A stretch of DNA of 27,917 nucleotides from RGIG5579 sp045580105 (GCA_045580105.1 JAZNNH010000019.1:1-27917), one strand, 5' to 3'; positions 7,244 to 15,035 are shown, counted from the stretch's first letter. The notes: generated by a model not told the origin, from the sequence alone. Numbers and translations: made by a program.

Positions 7244-7551
7244 CAGTGCCGATTGTGTTTGGGTGCTTGAGCGCTCTTTTTGCTCTTTTGCTTTTTTATT
7301 TTTTAGATTTAACGCTCTTTTGGCTTTTCCAAAACCGTGCGTTTTCCCGTCGATATGATGATCCGCAATACCGTTTGTATTTGGAAGAAAAGCAGAAAAA
7401 AACCAAACGAAACAAAAAGAAAAACTACTATCTGTATCTTTTAATTAAGACGCTGATTCTGGAAAACGAATCGAAAAAAGCCGCTTCGTTGCTGCCTTTT
7501 TTGAAAGAGGATCGTCTGCTTGGCATAGAAAAAAGAAGCATTCAAATTTGA
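7240..7551 (+). CDS. Small membrane protein of unknown function, translationally coupled to the wall hydrolase
   Basis: The product has 103 residues. The start ATG overlaps the hydrolase stop as ATGA (7240-7243), with GGGAGG about ten bases ahead inside the hydrolase gene. An N-terminal membrane segment (about residues 3-30) is followed by a strongly basic cytoplasmic stretch with many Lys/Arg (EEKQKKTKRNKKKNYY) and a helical tail. I do not recognise a family. The coupling suggests a fixed ratio with the hydrolase, perhaps as an assembly or control partner. The last codons are part of the terminator stem. Confidence 0.7.
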   Translation: MTVPIVFGCLSALFALLLFYFLDLTLFWLFQNRAFSRRYDDPQYRLYLEEKQKKTKRNKKKNYYLYLLIKTLILENESKKAASLLPFLKEDRLLGIEKRSIQI

Positions 7552-7570
7552 ATGCTTCTTTTCTTTTTTT
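7533..7570. terminator. Bidirectional terminator overlapping the end of the 103-residue membrane protein gene
   Basis: A perfect 28-bp palindrome, AAGAAGCATTCAAA (7533-7546) and TTTGAATGCTTCTT (7547-7560), is followed by a T-rich run to 7570 and preceded by an A run. It contains the stop codon of the plus-strand gene and lies 12 bases beyond the end of the minus-strand ferredoxin gene, so it can end both. Confidence 0.9.
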
Positions 7571-7582
7571 GTAGGATATGTC

Positions 7583-7756
7583 TTATGCTTCGGGCTGGGG
7601 AGCTTCAACGGGGCAAACGCCAGCGCAAGCGCCGCATTCGATGCAAGCCTCTTTTTCAATTACAGCTTTGCCGTCTTTTTCGCTGATTGCGTTAACAGGG
7701 CATTCGTCTACACAAGCCATGCAGCCCAGACATTCGTCAGAAATGATGTAAGCCAT
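7583..7756 (-). CDS. 2[4Fe-4S] ferredoxin
   Basis: The product has 57 residues, a classical clostridial-type ferredoxin: CLGCMACVDECPVNAI binds the first cluster together with the last cysteine of the second motif, and CIECGACAGVCPVEA binds the second. The C-terminus is acidic (PQPEA). It carries low-potential electrons in the cytoplasm, for example between fermentative oxidoreductases and the Rnf complex whose rnfB gene lies at the left edge. GGAGGT precedes the ATG and the gene has its own promoter, so it appears to be monocistronic. Confidence 0.95.
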   Translation of the reverse strand: MAYIISDECLGCMACVDECPVNAISEKDGKAVIEKEACIECGACAGVCPVEAPQPEA

Positions 7757-7785
7757 TTTTGTACCTCCAAAAAATTGATATATTC

Positions 7786-7813
7786 ATTATAACACTACTT
7801 TTTAAAAATTCAA
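7786..7813 (-). promoter_or_regulatory. Ferredoxin promoter
   Basis: On the minus strand TTGAAT (7813-7808), a 16-base spacer and TATAAT (7791-7786). The -35 element overlaps the last codons of ricT, so no separate intergenic terminator after ricT is visible and read-through from ricT is possible. Confidence 0.7.
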
Positions 7814-8922
7814 TAGTTTTGGCGAATTTTATTAATTTTACAAGATTGGAATTTATTTTTGGTTTTTTCGGAATCAGGGGTGGGATTTTTCTTTTGTTTG
7901 GGAATCACTTTTAAGTCCTCGGCAAGGAACGGAACGATGTTTTCCGGATCCGAGTCAAGCTTGACTTTGCATTTTCCACTCAAAATGTTTGACTCCACCA
8001 CAACGCCGTTTCCTTGCGGGGTTGAAACGAGACTGTCGGCACGGGGACATTTCTTTGCCGCTTCCGTATACACGTCGTTTTCATAGCGCAGACAACACAT
8101 CAGTCTTCCGCAGGTTCCGCTGATTTTGGTGGGGTTCAGGGAGAGGTTTTGTTCCTTTGCCATTTTGATGGAAACTTGCTGAAAATCATCTAAAAACGAA
8201 CTACAGCAAAGAGGTCTGCCGCAAATTCCAAGTCCGCCCAACTGCTTGGCTTCGTCACGGACACCGATCTGTCTTAATTCAATACGTGTTTTGAAAACCG
8301 AAGCCATATCTTTGACAAATTCGCGGAAATCGACCCGTCCCTCGGAGGTGAAATAAAAGATGAGTTTCGAACGGTCAAACGAACATTCCACGTCGGAAAG
8401 TGCCATATCTAAGCCGTGTTCTGCAACCTTTTCGTGGAAGATTTTTCTGGCGCTTTGCTCTAATTTTTTGTTCTCTTCGTTTTTCTCTAAGTCCGTTTCA
8501 TCGGCTTTTCTCAAAACCTTTTTCAAAGGAAGGTGTGCGTCTTTCTCCTGTGTCATACGATTGGGGGTGCTGACGATACCGAATTCTTTTCCCTGACTGG
8601 TTTCTACAATGACAGCTTCCCCCATTTGAAACGTCATACCGCAAGGATCAAAGGAATAGATCTTTCCGGCAGGGCGGAAACGGATGCCGACCACTTCCAG
8701 TTTCGTTTCTTCCGAAGCTACTTCCTGATCCGGAATTTCTTCTGCAATCGGTTCCGGCATCGGGAGGGGAGCCGGTTCGAGGGTCTGTTCGGGAGCAGGG
8801 AAAACGGTTTCTTCCGCGCTCGGCGTTTGTATTTGGTTTTCTATATTCTTTTGTTTTGTTTTTTTTCCATAACGACGGCGTCGTCTGAAATTTTTGTTTT
8901 TTGGAGTTTGATTGTTATCCAT
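7810..8922 (-). CDS. ricT: PSP1-domain protein RicT (YaaT)
   Basis: The product has 370 residues. RicT (YaaT) works with RicA and RicF in an iron-sulfur-bound complex that in Bacillus promotes RNase Y-dependent mRNA maturation and affects sporulation and competence. The conserved core (about residues 75-335) includes VVGIRFRPAGKIYSFDP, GEAVIVETSQGKEFGIV, RIELRQIGVRDEAK, the cysteine motifs GICGRPLCCSSFL and GTCGRLMCCLRYE, and EGRVDFREFVKD. The protein is longer than the roughly 275 residues usual for the family: the first 75 residues are basic then Pro/Glu-rich (RRRRRYGKKTK, then PAPEQTLEPAPLPMPEP), and the last 35 are Lys-rich. AAGGAA precedes the ATG. It lies 11 bases after murA and is probably co-transcribed with it. 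Confidence 0.92.
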   Translation of the reverse strand: MDNNQTPKNKNFRRRRRYGKKTKQKNIENQIQTPSAEETVFPAPEQTLEPAPLPMPEPIAEEIPDQEVASEETKLEVVGIRFRPAGKIYSFDPCGMTFQMGEAVIVETSQGKEFGIVSTPNRMTQEKDAHLPLKKVLRKADETDLEKNEENKKLEQSARKIFHEKVAEHGLDMALSDVECSFDRSKLIFYFTSEGRVDFREFVKDMASVFKTRIELRQIGVRDEAKQLGGLGICGRPLCCSSFLDDFQQVSIKMAKEQNLSLNPTKISGTCGRLMCCLRYENDVYTEAAKKCPRADSLVSTPQGNGVVVESNILSGKCKVKLDSDPENIVPFLAEDLKVIPKQKKNPTPDSEKTKNKFQSCKINKIRQNY

Positions 8923-8933
8923 TGTGTTCCTTT

Positions 8934-10238
8934 TTAATTAAAATCTGAAAATTTCAGGTCCTTGGAATATACGACTTTGATATCCGCACCCACTGCCTGA
9001 AGTTTTGCGATCAGGTCTTCATAACCGCGGAAAATATGGTAAATTTCGTCGATTTCGGTGATGCCTTCTGCTGCCAAACCGGCAATGACCATCGCGCAAC
9101 CGGCGCGCAAATCCACGGCACGAACCGAAGCCCCTTTCAAGTGATCAATGCCTTCAATTTCAACGGTTCTGCCGCTGATGTTGATCTTCGCGCCCATTCG
9201 TTTGAGCTCTTCCACGTAGCGGAATCGTGAATCCCATACGCTCTCCGTTAAACGGGAAAGACCGTTGGCAAGACAAAGCAGAACGCTCATCTGAGGATGC
9301 AAATCGGTGGGAAATCCGGGATAGGGCAGGGTTTTGACGTTGACTCTCTTCAAGGGAGCACCCCCGCGCTTGACGGTGAGGGTATCATCCTCTTCTTCCA
9401 CCTCAACGCCCATTTCGCAAAGCTTTGCGGTGACAGAGTCAAGGTGCTTGGGGATGATGTTTGTAATGCGCAAATTGCCGCCTGTTGCAGCAGCAAGGAT
9501 CATAAAGGTACCGGCTTCAATCATATCGGGGATGATGGTGTAATTGACACCGTGAAGCTTTTTGACACCGCGGATCTTAATCACGTCCGTACCTGCACCG
9601 CTGATATCTGCGCCGCAAGCATTGAGAAAGTTTGCAGTATCAACGATATGCGGTTCGTGTGCGGCATTTTCAATGACGGTCACGCCCTCCGCCTTCACAG
9701 CAGCAAGCATCACGTTAATCGTACCGCCGACCGTTACCATATCCATGTAAACCGAAGAGCCGCGCAAAACGCCGTCTTTGGCAGTCGCTTCTATGTATCC
9801 GCCGTCCACCTTGACCTCGCATCCGAGCGACTCAAAGCCCTTGATGTGCTGGTCGATGGGGCGTACGCCGAAATCACAACCGCCGGGAAGACCCACAAAC
9901 GCTCTGCCGAAACGACCCAATTCCGCACCGATCAGATAGTAGGATGCGCGCATCTTGCTGACCAGCTCGTAAGGGGCGATGCCGGGAGAAACGAAAGAAG
10001 AGTCGATCTCAACGGTATTTTTTCCAATTTTATTGACTTTTACGCCGAGCGATTCGAGAATTTGCAGAGAAACGTTGACGTCGCTGATATCAGGCAGATT
10101 TTCAATGACACATTTATCTTCTGTTAAAATGGTTGACAGGATGATGGCAACCGCTGCGTTTTTCATTCCCGAAACGGGAATCTGTCCAACCAATGGCTTT
10201 CCGCCGGAGATGATAATTTTTCCTTTGCTTGTATCCAT
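8934..10238 (-). CDS. murA: UDP-N-acetylglucosamine 1-carboxyvinyltransferase
   Basis: The product has 434 residues. It catalyses the first committed step of peptidoglycan synthesis, transferring enolpyruvate from PEP to UDP-GlcNAc in the cytoplasm. Motifs: ISGGKPLVGQIPVSGMKNAA (K26, N27), the active loop GGCDFGVRP with the catalytic Cys121 present (so not an intrinsically fosfomycin-resistant Asp type), and DLRAGCAMVIAGLAAEG near the C-terminus. The frame is open further upstream (GTG at 10286) but the ATG at 10238 matches the family N-terminus. Its Shine-Dalgarno is poor: AAAGGA lies 15 bases ahead and can pair with CCTTT between it and the ATG. Transcribed from its own promoter, with ricT following 11 bases later. 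Confidence 0.95.
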   Translation of the reverse strand: MDTSKGKIIISGGKPLVGQIPVSGMKNAAVAIILSTILTEDKCVIENLPDISDVNVSLQILESLGVKVNKIGKNTVEIDSSFVSPGIAPYELVSKMRASYYLIGAELGRFGRAFVGLPGGCDFGVRPIDQHIKGFESLGCEVKVDGGYIEATAKDGVLRGSSVYMDMVTVGGTINVMLAAVKAEGVTVIENAAHEPHIVDTANFLNACGADISGAGTDVIKIRGVKKLHGVNYTIIPDMIEAGTFMILAAATGGNLRITNIIPKHLDSVTAKLCEMGVEVEEEDDTLTVKRGGAPLKRVNVKTLPYPGFPTDLHPQMSVLLCLANGLSRLTESVWDSRFRYVEELKRMGAKINISGRTVEIEGIDHLKGASVRAVDLRAGCAMVIAGLAAEGITEIDEIYHIFRGYEDLIAKLQAVGADIKVVYSKDLKFSDFN

Positions 10239-10301
10239 AGTAAAAAGGGGTGATCCTTTCACAAGTACTTTGATCCGTGTGCTCACAGGGCAAACAAATA
10301 A

Positions 10302-10330
10302 ATTATATCAAAAAACACGAAGTATTTCAA
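10302..10330 (-). promoter_or_regulatory. murA-ricT promoter
   Basis: On the minus strand TTGAAA (10330-10325), a 17-base spacer and TATAAT (10307-10302). Start of transcription expected near 10295, giving a leader of about 57 bases that contains TGTG-AG-CACA (10287-10278) near +1. Confidence 0.8.
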
Positions 10331-10400
10331 GGGGCTAAATCGGATTGCAAAGCGTGTTTCGGTTTGTTTTTGCCCAAGGAGAAACAAGACCACATCGTTA

Positions 10401-10435
10401 TGATATGAAAAAACAAAAAAACGGTGATATGAAAA
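10401..10435. repeat. 11-bp direct repeat between holB and the murA promoter
   Basis: TGATATGAAAA occurs at 10401-10411 and again at 10425-10435, 24 bases apart start to start. The rest of the 150-base gap downstream of holB holds A/T-rich DNA without a clear terminator hairpin. The repeat could be a regulatory site about 70 bases upstream of the murA -35, or chance in A-rich DNA. Confidence 0.4.
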
Positions 10436-10438
10436 CAA

Positions 10439-11428
10439 TCACGATCTTGTGAGTTTTTGCGCAGTTAAATGAAAACTGGTGAGTGCCGAAAATAGGTTGA
10501 CATTTTGTTCTGCCGCGCGTTCCAAATTTTCAATCAGATCAAACAGCTCCATTGCGGCAGTGGGGGACAGAATGCTGGCAAGGTCTTTGACAAAAACAGC
10601 ATCGGCAAAGAACTCCGGCTTGCTTTTTTGGTAGCGGTTACAGATCAGATCGCGCAGGGCGAGTTTGAACATCGGAAGCAGGCGTGTAAGATCCTGACGT
10701 GAAAGTGCGCCGGGTGGCAAGGCCTGACAAAGCTTGATGAAACCGGCACCGTCCATCAGTAAGGAAAAATAGTGTAAAACGGTTTTTCTTGCGTCTGCCA
10801 AAACAGTATCGTTTAGGATCGCTTTCGCTTTTCCCAAAGAACCCGCAGAAAGCAAAACGGCGTTTTCAATTTTTTCCAAATCGTCGGTTTCCTTTTTCAA
10901 CTCTTGCGAGATGATTTCATCGGAAAGCGGCTCGGTACGCAATTTTACGGCGCGACTGCGAACGGTGGGTAAAAGCTTGGTCAAATCTTCGGTCAAGAGG
11001 AAAAAGACCGTTTGCGGACGCGGCTCTTCAATGCTTTTCAAAAGAGCGTTTTGTGCTTCCTTTTTCATTTTCTCGGCGTGATGGATGATAAACACGCGCC
11101 AATCCGACTGGGTGGGGAGCATATGCGTTCCTTGAAGCATGTCACGAACGGCAGAAACCGGAATGCTTTTTCCTTCCTCTTCGGGAGAAAGCTCGATCAC
11201 GTCCACGTGCCCGTGCTGTAAAACACTGCGGCAGTTTTGACAGAAAAGGCAGGGGGAAGCGTCGGGGTTGGGATTCGAACACATCAAAGCGGCGGCAACA
11301 TACCTTGCAATGGTGCGCTTTCCGGTCCCATTTACACCGGTGATTACGTAACAACCGGCGACTCTCTTTTGACGAATAGCGGAAAGCAGAGAGGAAAGCA
11401 GGGGGGCGTTTCCGAAAACGGCTTGCAT
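10439..11428 (-). CDS. holB: DNA polymerase III subunit delta' (clamp-loader ATPase-like)
   Basis: The product has 329 residues. It shows the clamp-loader AAA+ fold: P-loop GVNGTGKRT (residues 31-39), zinc-binding cysteines at 50, 60, 63 and 66 (CLFCQNC), EKMKKEAQNALLKSIEEP (delta'/tau box VII region) and TVRSRA (sensor-like SRC motif with Ala in place of Cys). The C-terminal collar domain is less conserved. Its length and its place right after darA match the darA-holB pair of Bacillota and favour delta' over the longer tau/gamma subunit. It starts two bases after the darA stop, with AAAAGG inside the end of darA as ribosome binding site. Confidence 0.92.
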   Translation of the reverse strand: MQAVFGNAPLLSSLLSAIRQKRVAGCYVITGVNGTGKRTIARYVAAALMCSNPNPDASPCLFCQNCRSVLQHGHVDVIELSPEEEGKSIPVSAVRDMLQGTHMLPTQSDWRVFIIHHAEKMKKEAQNALLKSIEEPRPQTVFFLLTEDLTKLLPTVRSRAVKLRTEPLSDEIISQELKKETDDLEKIENAVLLSAGSLGKAKAILNDTVLADARKTVLHYFSLLMDGAGFIKLCQALPPGALSRQDLTRLLPMFKLALRDLICNRYQKSKPEFFADAVFVKDLASILSPTAAMELFDLIENLERAAEQNVNLFSALTSFHLTAQKLTRS

Positions 11429-11430
11429 GG

Positions 11431-11754
11431 TTATGCCTTTTCGTAGTGCTCCACGTCTACCACAAAAATGGTGGCGCCGCCGATGGTAATTTCAACGGGG
11501 TAGGGGGCGATTCCGGGATTGTAGTGGGCATAATCCACCGGCATCAGCTGTGTTCTTCTTCTGGAGTGCTCTTTGATCAGAGAAATGGCTTTTTCAACCT
11601 CATCGTCTTCCAAGCAGGAGATAAAGGTGGTGTTACCTTTCATCAAGAAAACGCCTGTGGAAGCAAGTTTTGTAACAGGAATGTGTTCTTGGCTTAACAC
11701 TTTCATTACGTCGGGGGCGTCATCGTTGTTCACGATTGCAAATACCATTTTCAT
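11431..11754 (-). CDS. darA: Cyclic-di-AMP receptor, PII-like (DarA/PstA/YaaQ)
   Basis: The product has 107 residues, the usual length. It is a PII-like trimeric cytoplasmic protein that binds c-di-AMP. Family signatures: MKMVFAIVNNDDAPDV, LASTGVFLMKGNTTFI (usually STGGFL, so one glycine is replaced by valine), then PVEITIGGATIFVVDVEHYEK. In many Bacillota it lies between tmk and holB; here tmk and yaaR are absent and it is first in the unit. AGGAGG precedes the ATG and a consensus promoter drives it. KtrAB, a known c-di-AMP-controlled potassium system in related bacteria, is encoded about 3 kb away. Confidence 0.94.
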   Translation of the reverse strand: MKMVFAIVNNDDAPDVMKVLSQEHIPVTKLASTGVFLMKGNTTFISCLEDDEVEKAISLIKEHSRRRTQLMPVDYAHYNPGIAPYPVEITIGGATIFVVDVEHYEKA

Positions 11755-11808
11755 ATTGGAATCCTCCTATCAATCAGTCGTTCCAGATAATATATATATC
11801 CTGTTTAT

Positions 11809-11837
11809 AGTATACCACAAAGGAAGGTGCTTGTCAA
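11809..11837 (-). promoter_or_regulatory. darA-holB promoter
   Basis: On the minus strand TTGACA (11837-11832), a 17-base spacer and TATACT (11814-11809) with TGG directly ahead (extended -10). This is one of the strongest promoters in the window. The leader is about 48 bases. Confidence 0.88.
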
Positions 11838-11874
11838 AATAAATGTTACAAAATTTTGAATATTTTCCCGACTG

Positions 11875-11898
11875 AAAAAAGTCCGGATTTCTCCGGAC
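11875..11898 (-). terminator. Intrinsic terminator (second of a tandem pair) upstream of darA
   Basis: Read on the minus strand, GTCCGGA-GAAA-TCCGGAC is a perfect 7-bp GC-rich stem with a stable GNRA loop, followed by TTTTTT. It points the same way as the ABC transporter gene and darA, and lies 77 bases beyond the first terminator, isolating darA from read-through. Confidence 0.85.
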
Positions 11899-11974
11899 CG
11901 TAAGGGTTTTCAGAAAAGGTTCCGTGTGACGCAAAATTTCGTTTCAAATTCAAGAAACTAAGTTGATTGAGAAG

Positions 11975-12007
11975 AAAAAAACACAGGAAGTGTTTCCTGT
12001 GTTTTTT
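11975..12007. terminator. Terminator after the ABC transporter gene
   Basis: AAAAAACACAGGAA (11976-11989) and TTCCTGTGTTTTTT (11994-12007) form a 14-bp stem with a four-base loop, eight bases beyond the transporter stop. The A and T arms make it work in either direction. The stretch from 11838 to 12015 holds no gene, only this and the second terminator. Confidence 0.9.
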
Positions 12008-12015
12008 TCATTTTT

Positions 12016-14991
12016 TTATTCGGTTCTTAACGCTTCCACGGGATCTTTCTTTGCCGCATAACGCGAGGGGACAAGACCCGCGATAAAGGATAGGAGGACA
12101 CTGACCAAAATCAAACTGTAACCTCCGACGGGAAGAGCGGCGCCGATCGTGGGAATTCCGGTCAAATGTCGGATGATGATATTGATCGGAATGATCAGAA
12201 GAAGGGCAATTCCGATGCCGATGACACCGGCGGCAAAGCCCTCGATGATGCTTTCTGCGTTGAACACGCGGGAAATATCTTTCTTGGAGGCGCCGATTGC
12301 ACGAAGAATACCGATTTCTTTGGTTCTTTCCAAAACGGAAATATAGGTGATGATGCCGATCATAATGGAGGAAACCACCAGCGAAATGGAAACAAATGCA
12401 ACCAAAACGTAAGAGATGGCGTTGATGATGGTGGCAATGCCGGACATCATAATGGCGAACAGATCCGTGTATTCAATCTTATCGTCTTCCTCTTTGCTGT
12501 CGTTGTATTTTTCGATCAGATCCGAGATCATATCCTTGTTTTCAAAGGTGTCGGTGTAGATGTTAATGGCACTGGGGCTTTCCTTTTTCACCAAACCGAT
12601 CAATTTCAAATTTTCATCCAGTGTGCTTGTGGAATGCGTGGCGGGCATATAACGATCGTAGAGAGAAACGTATTGCTCGGCGGTGTAAGAGGTGGGGTTG
12701 TTTAGAGAGGTATCCAGCATCATCGCAAGATTCTCTTGCGGCACGGCGGCAAGATTTGCCTTGACGGAGGCGGCGTATTGCTCGGAAATTTGGGCTTTCA
12801 TCTCTTCCTTGATGGCAGAACGAAGCTCGTCATCCGTCATATTGGCAATATAGCTTTCGATATAGGAAACGTCCGTTCCTTCCTGCTCTTTGGAGGCGAT
12901 AGACTGCATCACTTGCGTTTCCAGTTCCTGTCTTGACATAGCATCAAGGGAAGATAAGCCATTCTGAAGATATTCTTCCGAGGGGGTGGAGGCAATCTCG
13001 GTATAGATGCCCGCTTTTTGATCGGTCGGCAGAGTCGAGAGATATTCTTTGATCATCGTCTTTTTTTCTTCGTCGGTGTAGTCGACAAAATCCTCGGGCA
13101 AAAAGGGAAGATCCAAAAGAATATCACGCTCGGGCGTTTCGATCTGTTCTTGAATCAAAGCGCTTTCCTGCGTCAATTTCAAAAGATGCTGGGTCAATTC
13201 GGAAGTGTAGCCCAAAGCGGCGGTGAGCATTCCCGAATTGGCGTTTTCATTCAAGCGAACGATGCCGGAAATCTTCACGTTCACGCCTTTGTCACTGCCG
13301 AACAAATAGTCGATGCCCTTTTCGGTTTCGGCAAGATGGGTGTAGCCGCCGTTCGCGTTTTTCTGATAGAGATCGGTGGGTAGGAAAATTTTGAATTCCT
13401 TGTCACAGATCGCCTCATAGCTCCAAGAGGTAAACTCGGTGTCCAATTGGTCGCCTTTTTGGGACAGAAGCATATCTTCCACGATTTTTTCGGTGGAAAC
13501 GATCCCCAATCCGCAAAGCACCATATCGCTCAGTTCGTTGTTTTCATCGACCACAAGCACCACTTCGTCGTAGCCCCGAGGCCAAGAGCCGTAAATGACG
13601 TCGTACTGCTCTTCCAATAAGGGGCTGATTCCGGTTCCGTCTTCTTTGGGGAGCATTTCCTGCCAAAGTTTGATGGAATCAAATCCCATTTGGGAAGCGC
13701 CGGGGGAGGACATTCCCGCCATCGCGTTTTCATTCATCCCCATACCGGCGAAAACGGTTTTCATCACTTCTTCCATATCGCTTTTTACGATGTTTCCGTC
13801 TTCATCCTTGGTGTAGATGTTCAAATCCAGATCGTAGCTGTACTGAATGTTGGAAATATATTGACGAATTTCTTCGTTGGTATCCAAAAATTCTTTGAAA
13901 AGGGTCAGATTGTTGGTTTGCGTTTGTGCGTTGTTCAAGGAATTGATCATCTTGTGCATCACGCGGGAGGAATAAACCGCATCCCGATCGTGCTGACCTT
14001 CTTCGTTTTCCTGATTGATTCCCATCAAGGTCGTCATCAGAGCAGACATATCCACCGTCTGCGCTTGAATGGAAAGCGGGTAACTGGACAGCGTTTCTTC
14101 TTGTACACTGTGAATATATGCGTTGATGCCGTTGGACAGGGAAAGGATCAGCGCGATGCCGATGATGCCGATCGAGCCGGCGAACGAGGTGAGAATGGTT
14201 CTGCCTTTTTTTGTCATGAGGTTGTTCATAGAAAGGGAAAGGGCAGTAAAGAAGCCCATCGTGGGCTTTGGTTCGGGCTTTGCCGCTTTCTTTTCTGCGG
14301 CCTCTTCCACGCCGTCAAAGGGCTTGGTGTCGTCCACGACGGCACCGTCCAAGAGCTTGACGATTCGGGTGGAATATTCCTCGGCAAGAGAGGGGTTGTG
14401 CGTGACCATAATGACCAGTTTATCTTTGGAGATTTCCTTCAAGATTTCCATAATTTGGATGCTGGTCACGGAATCCAGTGCACCCGTAGGTTCGTCAGCC
14501 AAGAGAATATCGGGGTCGTTGACCAGTGCGCGTGCAATGGCGACGCGTTGCATTTGACCGCCGGAAAGCTGGTTGGGACGCTTTTTCATTTGATCTTTCA
14601 GACCCACTTTTTCCAGTGCCGTTTCCGCTTTTTTTCTTCTTTGTGTTTTGGAAACACCGGAGAGGGTCAGTGCCAATTCCACGTTGGCAAGAACGCTCTG
14701 GTGCGGAATGAGATTATAGCTTTGGAACACAAAGCCGATGGAGTGATTGCGGTAGGTATCCCAATCCGAATCCCGAAAATCTTTGGTACTCTTTCCGCTG
14801 ATCACAAGATCGCCGGAGGTGTAGTGATCCAGCCCGCCAATGATGTTCAGAAGCGTGGTTTTGCCGCAACCGGAGGGACCTAAAATGGAAACGAATTCGT
14901 TTTTGCGGAATGCAATGCTCACACCTTTGAGCGCTTCCACCTTGTCACTTTCGGTTCGGTATTCTTTTTCGACATCAATCAGTTTCAGCAT
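12016..14991 (-). CDS. MacB-type ABC transporter, ATPase and FtsX permease fused, with a very large ectodomain
   Basis: The product has 991 residues. The N-terminal ATPase (1-225) has Walker A GPSGCGKTT (38-46), Q-loop FQSYN near 89-93, signature LSGGQ (142-146), Walker B DILLADEPTG (161-170) and H198. A charged linker leads to the first membrane helix (about 266-287). About 560 residues of predicted extracytoplasmic domain follow, ending in three membrane helices (about 860-985) with the FtsX hallmark YISVLERTKEIGILRAIGAS. The order ATPase, TM1, ectodomain, TM2-4 is that of type VII (MacB/LolCDE-like) mechanotransmission systems, which act on substrates outside the membrane (antimicrobial peptides, lipoproteins, wall enzymes) rather than classic import. 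The ectodomain is acidic and helix-rich; substrate unknown. An AAAGG site lies eight bases ahead of the ATG. Confidence 0.9.
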   Translation of the reverse strand: MLKLIDVEKEYRTESDKVEALKGVSIAFRKNEFVSILGPSGCGKTTLLNIIGGLDHYTSGDLVISGKSTKDFRDSDWDTYRNHSIGFVFQSYNLIPHQSVLANVELALTLSGVSKTQRRKKAETALEKVGLKDQMKKRPNQLSGGQMQRVAIARALVNDPDILLADEPTGALDSVTSIQIMEILKEISKDKLVIMVTHNPSLAEEYSTRIVKLLDGAVVDDTKPFDGVEEAAEKKAAKPEPKPTMGFFTALSLSMNNLMTKKGRTILTSFAGSIGIIGIALILSLSNGINAYIHSVQEETLSSYPLSIQAQTVDMSALMTTLMGINQENEEGQHDRDAVYSSRVMHKMINSLNNAQTQTNNLTLFKEFLDTNEEIRQYISNIQYSYDLDLNIYTKDEDGNIVKSDMEEVMKTVFAGMGMNENAMAGMSSPGASQMGFDSIKLWQEMLPKEDGTGISPLLEEQYDVIYGSWPRGYDEVVLVVDENNELSDMVLCGLGIVSTEKIVEDMLLSQKGDQLDTEFTSWSYEAICDKEFKIFLPTDLYQKNANGGYTHLAETEKGIDYLFGSDKGVNVKISGIVRLNENANSGMLTAALGYTSELTQHLLKLTQESALIQEQIETPERDILLDLPFLPEDFVDYTDEEKKTMIKEYLSTLPTDQKAGIYTEIASTPSEEYLQNGLSSLDAMSRQELETQVMQSIASKEQEGTDVSYIESYIANMTDDELRSAIKEEMKAQISEQYAASVKANLAAVPQENLAMMLDTSLNNPTSYTAEQYVSLYDRYMPATHSTSTLDENLKLIGLVKKESPSAINIYTDTFENKDMISDLIEKYNDSKEEDDKIEYTDLFAIMMSGIATIINAISYVLVAFVSISLVVSSIMIGIITYISVLERTKEIGILRAIGASKKDISRVFNAESIIEGFAAGVIGIGIALLLIIPINIIIRHLTGIPTIGAALPVGGYSLILVSVLLSFIAGLVPSRYAAKKDPVEALRTE

Positions 14992-15035
14992 GGTTTCGCC
15001 TTTCTTTTGTTTACAGGGGAAGTGATTTTAAGAGG

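Noticed and set aside
10238..10265. Resemblance of GGATCACCCCTTT before murA to the 16S rRNA 3' end
   Set aside because: The match is short, lies in a normal gene leader and nothing else of an rRNA gene is present, so it is chance.
13690..14883. A 397-codon open frame on the plus strand
   Set aside because: Antisense to the ATPase part of the MacB-type transporter; His/Gly/Val-rich without domain features.
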